From the NCBI GenBank assembly GCA_028753945.1, contig JAPNXP010000016.1, forward strand, positions 2,450,001 to 2,514,000: a stretch of DNA of 64,000 nt, written 5' to 3'. Made by a program: the position numbers and the translations under genes. The DNA is from Hexactinellida sp. DTS-2022. Taxonomy: Eukaryota > Porifera > Hexactinellida. Below are positions 51,018 to 61,022 of the stretch, in pieces. A model generated the notes under the pieces. It was not told the DNA's origin, did not search any database, and was given only the letters and a program-made list of their open reading frames with translations. The stretch's first letter is position 1; each line of letters starts with the position of its first letter.

Positions 51018-52205
51018 ATGGCAACTCAATGCCCCAGAGGTGAAAATCCCGATATATTCCTGGCGGTAGAACGACAGATAATAGAAACATTCGATAATCT
51101 CATTGGTCGCATTGCAAACAGGAAAGACGAACTAGTCGAAGAAATGCGAAAATTGAAATTAACATTTCAAGAAAAGATCAAATCTCAAGAGAGAACACTA
51201 AAAGAACTTGAGAATATTCGTATACAGCAGGTACAAGATTCTAATGAGAAGGAAAATCCGACTTCAAACATTCTTCAGGCCACTCTAGGCCCAATAAACC
51301 AACAGTTATCTAATCTCAAAACTTCGCTAATACAACCACCTAACTTACACTTTTCTTGTCAAACTCAAATAATATGTGAATTGATTGAGAATCTGGGAAA
51401 GTTAGATTACGAAGGGAAGGCTATTGACTATGCTAGCAAGGGCAAGGCTAGATATTTAATTGATAGGTCATGGGTAGATAATTTCTATATCGACGATACA
51501 CATCTTTATGCTATTTATAGGGACACTCTCTTAAAATACAATACAACCGACTGGCAACTGATGCAAACCTATAATGTGAAGGGATATACTATAAATGCTG
51601 TAGCAACAACAGAGAATAATTTCTATTTATTAACAAATACCAATTTAAGTTATAGTCAGCATGAAATGATCAAACTAACCAAAGATGAATTTAAAACTGT
51701 GAAGACTCAACGAGCAACAGGAGGATCAAATAGTAAACCTTGCATATTTACTAGAATTGCAGTTGCATCTGAAGATGAACTATTCGTAGCGGATAAGAAT
51801 AACAACAGAATTTGTGTGTTCGACTTAAATCTCTTTTATAGAAAGGAATTTGGAACTGAAACTTTAAAGAATCCCACTTTAATTATCATAAAAGAAGACA
51901 GAGTTATAATTAAAGATGAGTCCAAGGAATTACACCTCTTCAACAGAGAAGGAGATCACATAGGGAATCTCCCAGAGTACGGAGATATTAGTGCCATTAG
52001 ATGGTTCTGTTTCGATACAGCTGAAAATATTATATTCTCGTATAAAAATAGTGTCAGGATAATGTCCCCCAACGGAAAGCTGTTGAAGGTAATTGGAAGT
52101 GGAACCAAAAGAAGCGAAGATGTAACTGGTTGTGGCCCTATAGCTCCCTATAAGGACAGTATAATAGTGGCTTGTAGTTATCTTAGCTGTATCAAGATAT
52201 TCTAG
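51018..52205 (+). CDS. Coiled-coil/NHL-like propeller protein, copy 1
   Basis: 395 residues. ATG 51,018 is chosen because all four paralogues begin MAT.(Y/C)P(K/R); the frame is open upstream. Residues ~12-85 are a heptad-rich coiled coil (IETFDNLIGRIANRKDELVE). From ~130 follow weak NHL-like blades; the clearest is VASEDELFVADKNNNRICVF at ~250. This is the C-terminal half of a TRIM2/3/71-type protein without RING or B-box, so ligase activity is not expected from this chain. Intronless; 773 bp after NXF on the same strand. Role unknown; partner binding or modulation of TRIM proteins is inference. Confidence 0.88.
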   Translation: MATQCPRGENPDIFLAVERQIIETFDNLIGRIANRKDELVEEMRKLKLTFQEKIKSQERTLKELENIRIQQVQDSNEKENPTSNILQATLGPINQQLSNLKTSLIQPPNLHFSCQTQIICELIENLGKLDYEGKAIDYASKGKARYLIDRSWVDNFYIDDTHLYAIYRDTLLKYNTTDWQLMQTYNVKGYTINAVATTENNFYLLTNTNLSYSQHEMIKLTKDEFKTVKTQRATGGSNSKPCIFTRIAVASEDELFVADKNNNRICVFDLNLFYRKEFGTETLKNPTLIIIKEDRVIIKDESKELHLFNREGDHIGNLPEYGDISAIRWFCFDTAENIIFSYKNSVRIMSPNGKLLKVIGSGTKRSEDVTGCGPIAPYKDSIIVACSYLSCIKIF

Positions 52206-52459
52206 AAGACAGATTCTAAGACTAGACTTAGATATCTGTAGTAGTTATTGATAGAAGCATGGCTTACTATATATACGGCTGTGTATGTTCCCGACTTGGC
52301 CTTCAAACAAGAAGGCCAGTTTTAAATTTCATTCAAAGCTAAACCATGCCTTCTATTGTGGTTTATTGGATTGTGTATGGGGTAATCAACCATTGTGAAT
52401 CCATTGGAACCACTTTTGAGAATCTCAGATTTGTGGTTAAGCTATTTAGGCGCCATAAA

Positions 52460-52980
52460 TGGTGGGAAATTGTTCAAATTGAAAAAAATCGCAGATATAG
52501 TAATGGTTTCCCATTCTCTATCGTTTTCAATCATAAAATCATTTTTTTCAAATTTTATGATGATGTGACATAAGTGACATCTGCCACTTCGCTGTTACCT
52601 TAATTTGAGAAGAGGAAATGTAGAATTTGGACTGTGCAAGTCAGTGTAGTAAAGTAATTCGATGTATTGCCACTTTTTGAGATATTTGGTGGTGTTATTA
52701 ACGCAAAAGAATTGTAGTAATTTAAATATTCATGAAAAGCTTAGGTGAGTATATTCGATATATGGCCTAATGTTTAGGCTTATTGCTAGCTAAATATGGC
52801 TTTGAATGTTGCAAATGCTACGTACGCAAAACCCCGAAAATTAGGCACCCCTATTATGTCACGATTTTGACTATTTTGTAATTCAAAAGGATTTTGTCAC
52901 ACATTGGAAATTAGAGGAACACTACTTTTATCAATAACTACTACAAATAAGGTGATAGATACATAAGCTAGACTAAGAAT
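52460..52980. repeat. Duplicated flank, copy A
   Basis: Repeated at 54,726-55,303: 'cataaatggtgggaaa', 'gaagaggaaatgtagaattt' and 'ggactgtgcaagtcagtgta' in order. It is the 3' flank of the minus-strand copies 2 and 3, so gene plus flank moved as a ~2.2-kb unit. Confidence 0.8.
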
Positions 52981-52987
52981 TTGTCTT

Positions 52988-54166
52988 TTAGAATATCTTA
53001 ATACAGCCAAGACCGTTACAAGCCACTATTATATTGTCCTTATAGAGAGCTATAGGGCCACAACCAGTTACATCTTCACTTTCTTTGGCTCCAATTCCAA
53101 TTACCTTCAACAGTTTTCCTTCTGGGGACATTATTTTGACACAATTGTAAAATGTGCATATAATATTCTCAGCAGCATCGAAACATAACCATCTAATGGC
53201 ACTAATGTCTCCGTACTCTGGGAGATTCCCTATGTGATCTCCTTCTCTGTTGAAGAGGTGTAATTCCTTGGATTTATCTTTAATTATAACTCTGTCTTCT
53301 TTTACGATAATTAAAGTGGGACTCTTTAAAGTTTCAGTTCCAAATTCTCTTCTAAAATAGAGATTAAGGTTAAACACACAAATTTTGTTGTTATTCTGAT
53401 CCGCTACGAATAGTTCATCTTCAGATGCAACTGCAATACTAGTGAAAATACAAAAGTTGAAATTTGATGCCCCTGTTTTCCGTTGCTGGTCAACACATTT
53501 AAATCCGTCTTTGGTTAGTTTGAGTATCATTTGACGCCGATAACTTTCGTTAACTGTCAAATAGAAATGATTCTTTGTTGTCGCTATAGCATTTATACGA
53601 GATTCATCCACATTATAGGTTTGCATCAGTTGCCAGTTGGCTGTATTGTACTTTAAGAGAGTGTCCCCAGTAATCATATAAAGATGTGTATCGTCGATAT
53701 GGAATTTAGATGCGCATGGCCTCTCAATCAAATATCTAGCCTTGCTCTTGCTAGCATAGTCAATAGCCTTCTCTTCATATTCCAACTTTCCCAGATTCCC
53801 AATCAATTCACTTATTATTTGAATTTGACAAGAGAAGCGTAAGTTAGGAGGTTGGATTAGCGAAGTTTTGAGATTAGATAACTTTTGGTCTATTGGACCT
53901 AAAGTGGCCTGAAGAATGTTTGAAGTCGTATTTTCCTTCTGATGAATATCTTGTAGCTGTATACGGATATTCTCAAGCTCTTTTTGTGTTTTCTCTTGAG
54001 ATATGATTTTTTCTTGAAATGTTAATTTCAATTTTCGTAATTCTTCGAGTAGTTCATTTTTCCTGTTTGTAATACGACCAATGAGATTATCGAATGTTTC
54101 TATTATCTGTCGTTCTACCGTCAGGAATATATCGGGATTTTCACCTTTGGGGTATTGAGTTGCCAT
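52988..54166 (-). CDS. Coiled-coil/NHL-like propeller protein, copy 2
   Basis: 392 residues, the same plan as copy 1. The coiled coil (LKLTFQEKIISQEKTQKELE) and the blades from VASEDELFVADQNNNKICVF onward are nearly unchanged, while ~150-240 differs in sequence and length. It is convergent with copy 1 (782 bp apart). Confidence 0.88.
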   Translation of the reverse strand: MATQYPKGENPDIFLTVERQIIETFDNLIGRITNRKNELLEELRKLKLTFQEKIISQEKTQKELENIRIQLQDIHQKENTTSNILQATLGPIDQKLSNLKTSLIQPPNLRFSCQIQIISELIGNLGKLEYEEKAIDYASKSKARYLIERPCASKFHIDDTHLYMITGDTLLKYNTANWQLMQTYNVDESRINAIATTKNHFYLTVNESYRRQMILKLTKDGFKCVDQQRKTGASNFNFCIFTSIAVASEDELFVADQNNNKICVFNLNLYFRREFGTETLKSPTLIIVKEDRVIIKDKSKELHLFNREGDHIGNLPEYGDISAIRWLCFDAAENIICTFYNCVKIMSPEGKLLKVIGIGAKESEDVTGCGPIALYKDNIIVACNGLGCIKIF

Positions 54167-54250
54167 AGTATCTCGTATAGAGACTCAAATGCAAATTATA
54201 TTAAGTATATCTATATACTGATTCTCATTATAGTGGTTGTATATTAATAT
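54167..54250 (-). promoter_or_regulatory. Shared proximal promoter of the NHL-like genes
   Basis: The ~80 bp upstream of the ATG, including the tract 'tttgcatttgagtctctata', is common to copies 2, 3 (56,495-56,575) and 4 (58,290-58,366), and degraded in copy 1. Confidence 0.55.
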
Positions 54251-54725
54251 TAACCTGATCAACTATGGCATAATATGAATACCTAACCAACTATGCAGCA
54301 GATAATACAGTTAGTAGGGTTTCAACCTAACCAACTATGCAGCAGATAATACAGTTAGTATGGTTTCAACCTTGACTAAATTAAATCTGGCCGATAATGC
54401 CTTGCAGTTTGATTCAATAGAGCAGCCTACACTAGATTTATTGCTTATACAATATGTATGACTATTGAACTAGAATTATACTAACTATACTAGTTATGTT
54501 TTATCCGTGTTACTTGCCTGACAACAGAATAGTGTTTAGCACGAGAATGTTAACACTCCGCGATGGGTCTGATAAAGCAGGAACTTGTTTGACTTGGGAT
54601 AATAATGTCATTATTGAAAAAGAATAAATTAATCGCGCCCCCAGTACGTATTTCTAAAATCTGAACAATAAGCAAGTAATTAATGTTTAACCGTAGACTG
54701 CCCACAACACAGTGTTGACGTTGCA

Positions 54726-55303
54726 TAAATGGTGGGAAAAATTATTCAAATTAAAAAAAATCTCAGATATAGACATGGTCTCTCATTCTCCATCGTTTTC
54801 AATCATAAATCATTTTTTCAAATTTATGATGATGATGATGATGATGTAACATAAAATGACATCTGCCACTTCAATGCCACCTTAATTTGAGAAGAGGAAA
54901 TGTAGAATTTGGACTGTGCAAGTCAGTGTAGTAAAGTTATTCAATGTATTGCACTTTTTGAGAAATTTTGGGGTGTTATTAACGCAAAATAATTGTAGTA
55001 ATTTAGATATTCATGAAAAGCTTTGGTCAGTATTCAGTATATGACCAAATGTTTTGACTTAATGCCAGCTAAATATGGCTTTGGATCTCAGTTTAGGTAT
55101 GGTGTTAGGACCGTTCAAACGTTATGTGACGCAAACCACGAAAATTAGGCACCCCTCCCTATGTCATGCTTTTTGACCATTTTTCAATTAAAAAAGAAAC
55201 TCCTCTTGGATTGCCCCTAATTAAATTCCGAGATACTACTTCTATCAATAACTACTACAAATAGGGTAATAGATATCTAAGTCTAATAATAATAATTTGT
55301 CTT
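54726..55303. repeat. Duplicated flank, copy B
   Basis: Counterpart of 52,460-52,980, with a (GAT)n expansion at ~54,828. Confidence 0.8.
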
Positions 55304-56494
55304 CTAGAATATCTTGATACAGCCAATAGTGCTACAACCCACTATGATATTGTCCTTATATAGAGCTATAGGGCCACAACCACTCAAATCATCACTTCCT
55401 TTGGTTCCACTTCCAATGACCTTCAACAGCTCTCCTTTTGGGGATATTATTCTAACACAATTGTTAAATGTGTATATAATATTTTCAGCTGTATCGAAAC
55501 AGAACCATCTAATGGCACTAATGTCTCCGTACTCTGGGAGATTCCCTATGTGATCTCCTTCTCTGTTGAAGAGGTGTAATTCCTTGGACTTATCTTTAAT
55601 TATAACTCTGTCTTCTTTTATGATAATTAAAGTGGGACTCTTTAAAGTTTCAGTTCCAAATTCCTTTCTATAATGGAGATTTGAGTCGAAGACACAAATT
55701 CTGTTGTTTTTCTTATCCGCTACGAATAGTTCATCTTCAGATGCAACTGCAATACTAGTGAATATGCAAGGTTTACTATTTGATCCTCCTGTCTCTTGTT
55801 GAGTCTTCACAGTTTTAAATTCATCTTTAGTTAGTTTGATTATCTCGTAGCATTGATAATTGTTTGCACCAGTGAAATAGGTAGTTGTTAAATAGAAATG
55901 ATTCTCTGTTGTCGCTACAGCATTTATATTAGATTCCTTGAGATAATAGGTTCCCATCAGTTGCCAGTTGGTTATATTATACCTAGAGATCGTTCTCGCA
56001 TCAATAGCATAAAGATGTGCATCGTCGATATGGAAATTATCTAAGCTTGGCATATCAATCAAATATCTAGCCTTGCTCTTGCTAGCATAGTCAATAGCCT
56101 TCCCTTCGTAATCTAACTTTCCCAGATTCCCAATCAATTCATTTATTATTTGAGTTTGACAAGAGAAGTGTAAGTTAGGCGGTTGGATAATCGAAGTTTT
56201 GAGATCAGATATCTGTTGTTCTATTGGGCCTAGAGTAGACTGAAGAATGTTTGAAGTCGTATTTTCAGTCTGATTAATATCTTGTAGCTGTATACGGATA
56301 TTCTCAAGCTTTTTTAGTGTTTTCTCTTGAGAACTGATTTTTTCTTGAAATGTTAATTTCAATTTTCGCAAATCTTCGAGTAGTTCGTCTTTCCTGTTTG
56401 TAATGCGACCAATCAGATTATCGAATGTTTCTATTATCTGTCGTTCTACCGTAAATATATCGGGATTTTCATCTTTGGGATATTCAGTTGCCAT
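55304..56494 (-). CDS. Coiled-coil/NHL-like propeller protein, copy 3
   Basis: 396 residues. The N terminus lacks one codon (NPDIFTVERQ where the others have NPDIFLxVERQ). The central blades have an insertion (TTTYFTGANNYQCYEIIKL). The C-terminal half matches the others almost exactly. Same strand as copy 2, from which or with which it was tandemly duplicated. Confidence 0.88.
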   Translation of the reverse strand: MATEYPKDENPDIFTVERQIIETFDNLIGRITNRKDELLEDLRKLKLTFQEKISSQEKTLKKLENIRIQLQDINQTENTTSNILQSTLGPIEQQISDLKTSIIQPPNLHFSCQTQIINELIGNLGKLDYEGKAIDYASKSKARYLIDMPSLDNFHIDDAHLYAIDARTISRYNITNWQLMGTYYLKESNINAVATTENHFYLTTTYFTGANNYQCYEIIKLTKDEFKTVKTQQETGGSNSKPCIFTSIAVASEDELFVADKKNNRICVFDSNLHYRKEFGTETLKSPTLIIIKEDRVIIKDKSKELHLFNREGDHIGNLPEYGDISAIRWFCFDTAENIIYTFNNCVRIISPKGELLKVIGSGTKGSDDLSGCGPIALYKDNIIVGCSTIGCIKIF

Positions 56495-56599
56495 AGTATC
56501 TCGTATAGAGACTCAAATGCAAATTATATGATGTATATTTTGACATTCTTATTAAAGTGGTTGTATATTAATGTGAACCTGACCAATAATGGTATATTA

Positions 56600-56880
56600 A
56601 CTGTAAGTATGACACAACCTGACCAACTTTGCAGCAGATAATACAGTTAGTAGGGTTTCAACTTGACTGATTTAAATTTGGCCGATAATGCCCTGCAGTT
56701 TGATTCAATAGAGCAGCCTACACTAGATTTATTGCTTATACAATATGTATGACTAGGGAACTAGGATTATACTAACTATACTAGTTATGCTTCATCTGTG
56801 TTACTAGCCTAACAACAGAATAGTGTTTAGCACGATAATAAGTACACTCAAAGATGGGTTAGATAAGGAACTTTGTGGGT
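56600..56880. repeat. Duplicated 5' flank of the NHL-like genes
   Basis: 'gcagcagataatacagttag', 'gagcagcctacactagattt' and 'attgcttatacaatatgtat' recur at 54,290-54,600 and, in changed form, at 59,690-59,960. Confidence 0.75.
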
Positions 56881-56906
56881 AACTCATAATGTAATTATCA
56901 GTAAAT

Positions 56907-57855
56907 TTGAATAGGTCACCTCTCGGAACTAAATGCAACTTAGAAGCACTGAGAAAAGCAAATGTCCAGCTAGCGAGACAAGTCCGCCTTTGGATATCCC
57001 GAAGGAGAGTTTGTCGGACAAATCATTTCAAAGGAAGGTCACCGTCCAACCCCCAGACTGGTCGAAAAATCAAGAACGTGGACAGCCCTAGGACGAAGAA
57101 AGAAATATCGAGATTTTTCGGGTTAGTGAATCATCATCGAGGCCAGGGCTTTTTAAGGCCGATCTTGGTGTAAATTTTGCACCAAGATTTTTGGGAGTTA
57201 CACCACGATTCGAGTCGGCCGCGGCAGCTGCAGAGTTACACCAAGGTCTCAACCTTTAAAAAACCTGATCGAGACACGTTGAAGGAATTGCAGACAGTCA
57301 GAGCCGCTGTAGCCTAAGACGAGATTCTGTCGAATGCACTTGGGGCTCAGCCGAAGAGATCCCTTCAGGGACTTAAGGATAAACTGATTAAGCCATCTGT
57401 GACTCTGGATTTTCCCATTGGAATTCAGAGTTTGTGCAACAGGTAGACGCTTCCGTGACAGCCATTGAGGGCATAGGTGCCGAAAGAGGGGGGGTCAGGG
57501 GGGGGTTCACACCTCCTGGTCAGGGTGGGCATACTTATTAGACTTTCTTTAATGTTGCACGTATAGAACATAGACCCACAGAAAATTATATTTTCATAAG
57601 GAGATTTTCCAAATAACATTGGATTTTTATATACGTATACAATTATACCCGTCCAACATAATTGATTTTTAGCAACCATAGGCATCATTTTTTTTACCTT
57701 TCACATTTTAATGTAAAGTTACACCTATCGCATATTATCGCATATTCTCGTCTGGGCTCACATCTTCCCAGAAGAACTATTCAGCAGGAGAGCTCGAATG
57801 TTGGGCATTATTCGCGGCTAGTAGAAAATTCTAGAAGTATGCACAACGAAATAAG
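56907..57855 (+). pseudogene. Decayed Ty3/Gypsy reverse transcriptase/RNase H fragment
   Basis: Frameshifted remains of a pol gene. In two adjoining frames I read FGYPEGEFVGQIISKEGHRP and then NVDSPRTKKEISRFFGLVNH, the end of the reverse transcriptase. Further on are LKDKLIKPSVTLDF and EFVQQVDASVTAIEGIGA, the start of RNase H. After ~240 bp of unrelated sequence come IAY-SR and SSQKNYSAGELECWALFAAS, the next RNase H motif. No LTRs, gag or integrase are visible. At least three frame changes plus a stop make it inactive. Confidence 0.8.
57485..57725. mobile_element. Insertion within the RNase H remnant
   Basis: About 240 bp separate two RNase H motifs that are normally 15-30 residues apart. 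It starts in a G-rich run (gggggggtcaggggggggtt). Origin not recognised. Confidence 0.45.
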
Positions 57856-58366
57856 ATTTACTGTTGCTGTTGTTTACTGTGTGTAGTTATCTTATGTTTA
57901 GTTTTTCTTAGTAAATTTGAAAGACTCATTGCATGCTTCCATTTTAGTTAATTAATTACAATTAAAGTTATCATTAATATCTAAATATTTATTTCTAGCA
58001 AAAATTATGACCTCAAATTTAATCGGTTGGGTACAGTATCTACCTAGGAACATTATTAAGCAAATGGAATGTTACGCGGGCCAATTCAAACTTGTTATTC
58101 CAAAATGAAATCACAGTCAACATACATTAATAATTCGAACTCCCAAGGGAAATAAATTTGATTGAATTAACGGATGTTGACTGTAATTAGAATATTCTCA
58201 ACGCACCTCTACTAAATACAGTTTAGAAATCTATGGTACAAATGGCCATAAATTGTTCATCCCTGTCAATTGTCAAAGTTCATATGTCATTATTATACAA
58301 CCACTTTAATAAGAATGTCAAAATATACATCATATAATTTGCATTTGAGTCTCTATACGAGATACT
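57850..58366 (+). repeat. Segmental duplication, copy B
   Basis: Counterpart of 50,244-51,017 without the 264-bp MITE; includes the older MITE at 58,114-58,183. Confidence 0.8.
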
Positions 58367-59566
58367 ATGGCAACTCAATACCCCAAAGGTGAAAATCCCG
58401 ATATATTCCTGACGGTAGAACGACAGATAATAGAAACATTCGATAATCTGATTGGTCGCATTACAAACAGGAAAGACGAACTACTCGAAGAATTGCGAAA
58501 ATTGAAATTAACATTTCTAGAAAAAATCATTTCTCAAGAGAAAACACTAAAAGAGCTTGAGAATATCCGTATACAGCTACAAGATATTAATCAGACTGAA
58601 AATACGACTTCAAACATACTTCAGTCTACTCTAGGCCCAATGGAACAACAGTTATCTGATCTCAAATCTTCGCTTATACAACCACCTAACTTACGCTTCT
58701 CTTGTCAAACTCGGATAATATGTGAATTGATTGGGAATCTAGGAAAGTTAGATTATGGAGAGAAGGCTATTGACTATGCTAGCAAGAGCAAGGCTAGAAA
58801 TTTGATTGATATGCCAAGTGAAGGCCTACGGTCAAACCTAAATATTTTGCATATCGACGATACACATCTTTATATGATTATTAGGGGCACTCTCTTAAAG
58901 TATAATACAACCAACTGGCAACTGATGCAAACTTATGAAGTCGAGAAATCTATTATAGATGCTATAGTAACAACAATGAGTCATTTCTATTTGACAATTG
59001 TTAGCAAACGTTATCAAAATTATGAGATAATCAAATTTATCAAAGGTGGATTTAAAACTGTCAAGACTCAACAAGAGACAGGAGGATCAAATATTAAATC
59101 TTGCGCATTCACTAGCATTGCAATTGCATCTGAAGATGAACTATTCGTGGCGGATAAGAATAACAACAGAATTTGTGTGTTCGACTTAAATCTCTTTTAT
59201 AGAAAGGAATTTGGAACTGAAACTTTAAAGAGTCCCACTTTAATTATCATAAAAGAAGACAGAGTTATAATTAAAGATGAGTGCAAGGAACTACACCTCT
59301 TCAACAGAGAAGGAGATCACATAGGGAATCTCCCAGAGTACGGAGACATTAGTGCCATTAGATGGTTCTGTTTCGATGCAGCTGAAAATATTATATTCAC
59401 ATTTGAGGATAATGTTAGGATAATGTCCCCAAAAGGAGAGCTGTTGAAGGTAATTGGAAGAGGAACCAAAGGAAGCGAAGATGTAACTGGTTGTGGCCCT
59501 ATAGCTCTATATAAGGACAGTATAATAGTGGGTTGTAACGATCTTGGCTGTATCAAGATATTCTAG
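58367..59566 (+). CDS. Coiled-coil/NHL-like propeller protein, copy 4
   Basis: 399 residues, the longest copy. The N terminus and coiled coil match copies 2 and 3 (MATQYPKGENPDIFL). The segment ~160-235 is unique (DMPSEGLRSNLNILHID, VTTMSHFYLTIVSKRYQ). From ~250 the DNA is almost identical to copy 1. Its upstream region is the duplicate of the NXF 3' flank. Confidence 0.88.
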   Translation: MATQYPKGENPDIFLTVERQIIETFDNLIGRITNRKDELLEELRKLKLTFLEKIISQEKTLKELENIRIQLQDINQTENTTSNILQSTLGPMEQQLSDLKSSLIQPPNLRFSCQTRIICELIGNLGKLDYGEKAIDYASKSKARNLIDMPSEGLRSNLNILHIDDTHLYMIIRGTLLKYNTTNWQLMQTYEVEKSIIDAIVTTMSHFYLTIVSKRYQNYEIIKFIKGGFKTVKTQQETGGSNIKSCAFTSIAIASEDELFVADKNNNRICVFDLNLFYRKEFGTETLKSPTLIIIKEDRVIIKDECKELHLFNREGDHIGNLPEYGDISAIRWFCFDAAENIIFTFEDNVRIMSPKGELLKVIGRGTKGSEDVTGCGPIALYKDSIIVGCNDLGCIKIF

Positions 59567-60019
59567 AAGACAGATTCTTAGACTAGACTTAGATATCTAC
59601 TAACTATTCTATTCTTAGATTCTACTGTAGAATAGTTATGACTAATATTTACTGTGTACTGACCTTAGTTCGGTACAATTAATATGAACCTGACCAGCTA
59701 TAGTATCATATGAATACTGCAAGTAGTATGATACAACCTGACCAATATAAATCTGGTCGCAAATTCCCTGCAGTTTGATTCAATCAGGAAACTACATCAT
59801 ATTTATGGCTTATAGAATATGTATGAGACTAGTGAACTATGTAGAATTGTACTAACTACTATAGCACTAGTCATATCCGTGTTCTTAGCCTAACAACATA
59901 ATAACGTTTAGCATGGTAATAAAGTACACTCCATGATGGGTTTGATAAAGCAGAAAGTTAACTCATAATGTAATTAGTAAATTTTAACTACATGTATATT
60001 TAAATAGTATATATGTTGT

Positions 60020-60120
60020 AGGCGAAATTGAGTACCAGGCGAGATTGAGTCTCAATTTCGCCTGGTACTCAATTTCGCCTGCGAGGGTCAGGCGAGATTG
60101 AGTACCAGGCGAAATGGAGT
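60020..60120. repeat. Palindrome with aggcgaaattgagtaccagg units
   Basis: Arms of 30 bp at 60,020-60,049 and 60,051-60,080 are inverse copies with one mismatch and a one-base loop. A further direct unit follows at 60,090-60,117. Confidence 0.85.
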
Positions 60121-60502
60121 CATAATACTTATAGAAAATTTATAACTAAATATTATGGGTTGTTAAAAATTGATTATATTCCAGATCTAATCCAGTTATT
60201 CGTTCACTTATCATACTAGGTAAACAAAGTATGCTGAATACGAATTTGACACTCACAAGTTTCTAATCCAAATATTTATTGTTGTTATTGACAATATAGG
60301 TAAACAAGTTTGTAAAATATTTGAATTTACATAGAGATTAGACGATTATTTTAAGTAATTGCATATGCTAAATACGAATTTAGAATTAACTACTTGCAAA
60401 TAAGGGCTGTTTGTTGTTAAAGTTGGGGAATTAATGACTAAGAATAAGATTGACATATTAAATTATAAGTAAGTAAGCAAACTAGTATCACATAGTACGT
60501 AT

Positions 60503-61022
60503 ATATGTTGCAGTCCAAGTGCGTTTCAACGCCAAACGCGTTTGGCGCATTTTAATTCAGCCAAACGCGTTTGGCGTGTTTATATAAACCATTCGCATTT
60601 CTAACATTATATTTCTTTTTATTTGTTGTTATTTAATTAATGCAGTTAGATTATTCACAAACAGAGTATCTAATTAATATTCAAATATCTGTTCTACAAT
60701 ATTTACTGTTAATTTTAATCTCTGTACTAAAATAATACCATTCCGACTTATACTAAATATTTAAAACCATTGTGAATTTAAAACAATTCACGTTCAAAAC
60801 TAAGTAATTGAACAATATGTACCTCGCCTTAGAGGGAAATATAATTCCGAATAATTCAAAATTATTTGTATTGTTGAACAACATTTGAATTAAATAACAA
60901 CAAATATAAAGAAATAATGTTAGAAACGCGAATGGCATATATAATCACGCCAAACGCGTTTGGCTGAATTAAAATGCGCCAAACGCGTTTGGCGTTGAAA
61001 CGCACTTGGACTGCAACATATA
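60503..61022. mobile_element. 520-bp foldback element with four gCCAAACGCGTTTGGc palindromes
   Basis: The ~140-bp left arm (tatatgttgcagtccaagtg...) is repeated inversely at the right end (...cacttggactgcaacata). Each arm holds two copies of the 16-bp palindrome (60,531-60,546; 60,560-60,575; 60,949-60,964; 60,978-60,993). The centre is AT-rich without a convincing ORF. Confidence 0.82.

Noticed and set aside
52346..52573. 75-codon ORF between NHL-like copies 1 and 2
   Set aside because: Lies in the duplicated flank; the counterpart at 54.7 kb does not keep the frame.
57425..57886. ORFs over the Gypsy remnant
   Set aside because: Wrong strand or mixed frames; the recognisable RNase H motifs lie across frameshifts.
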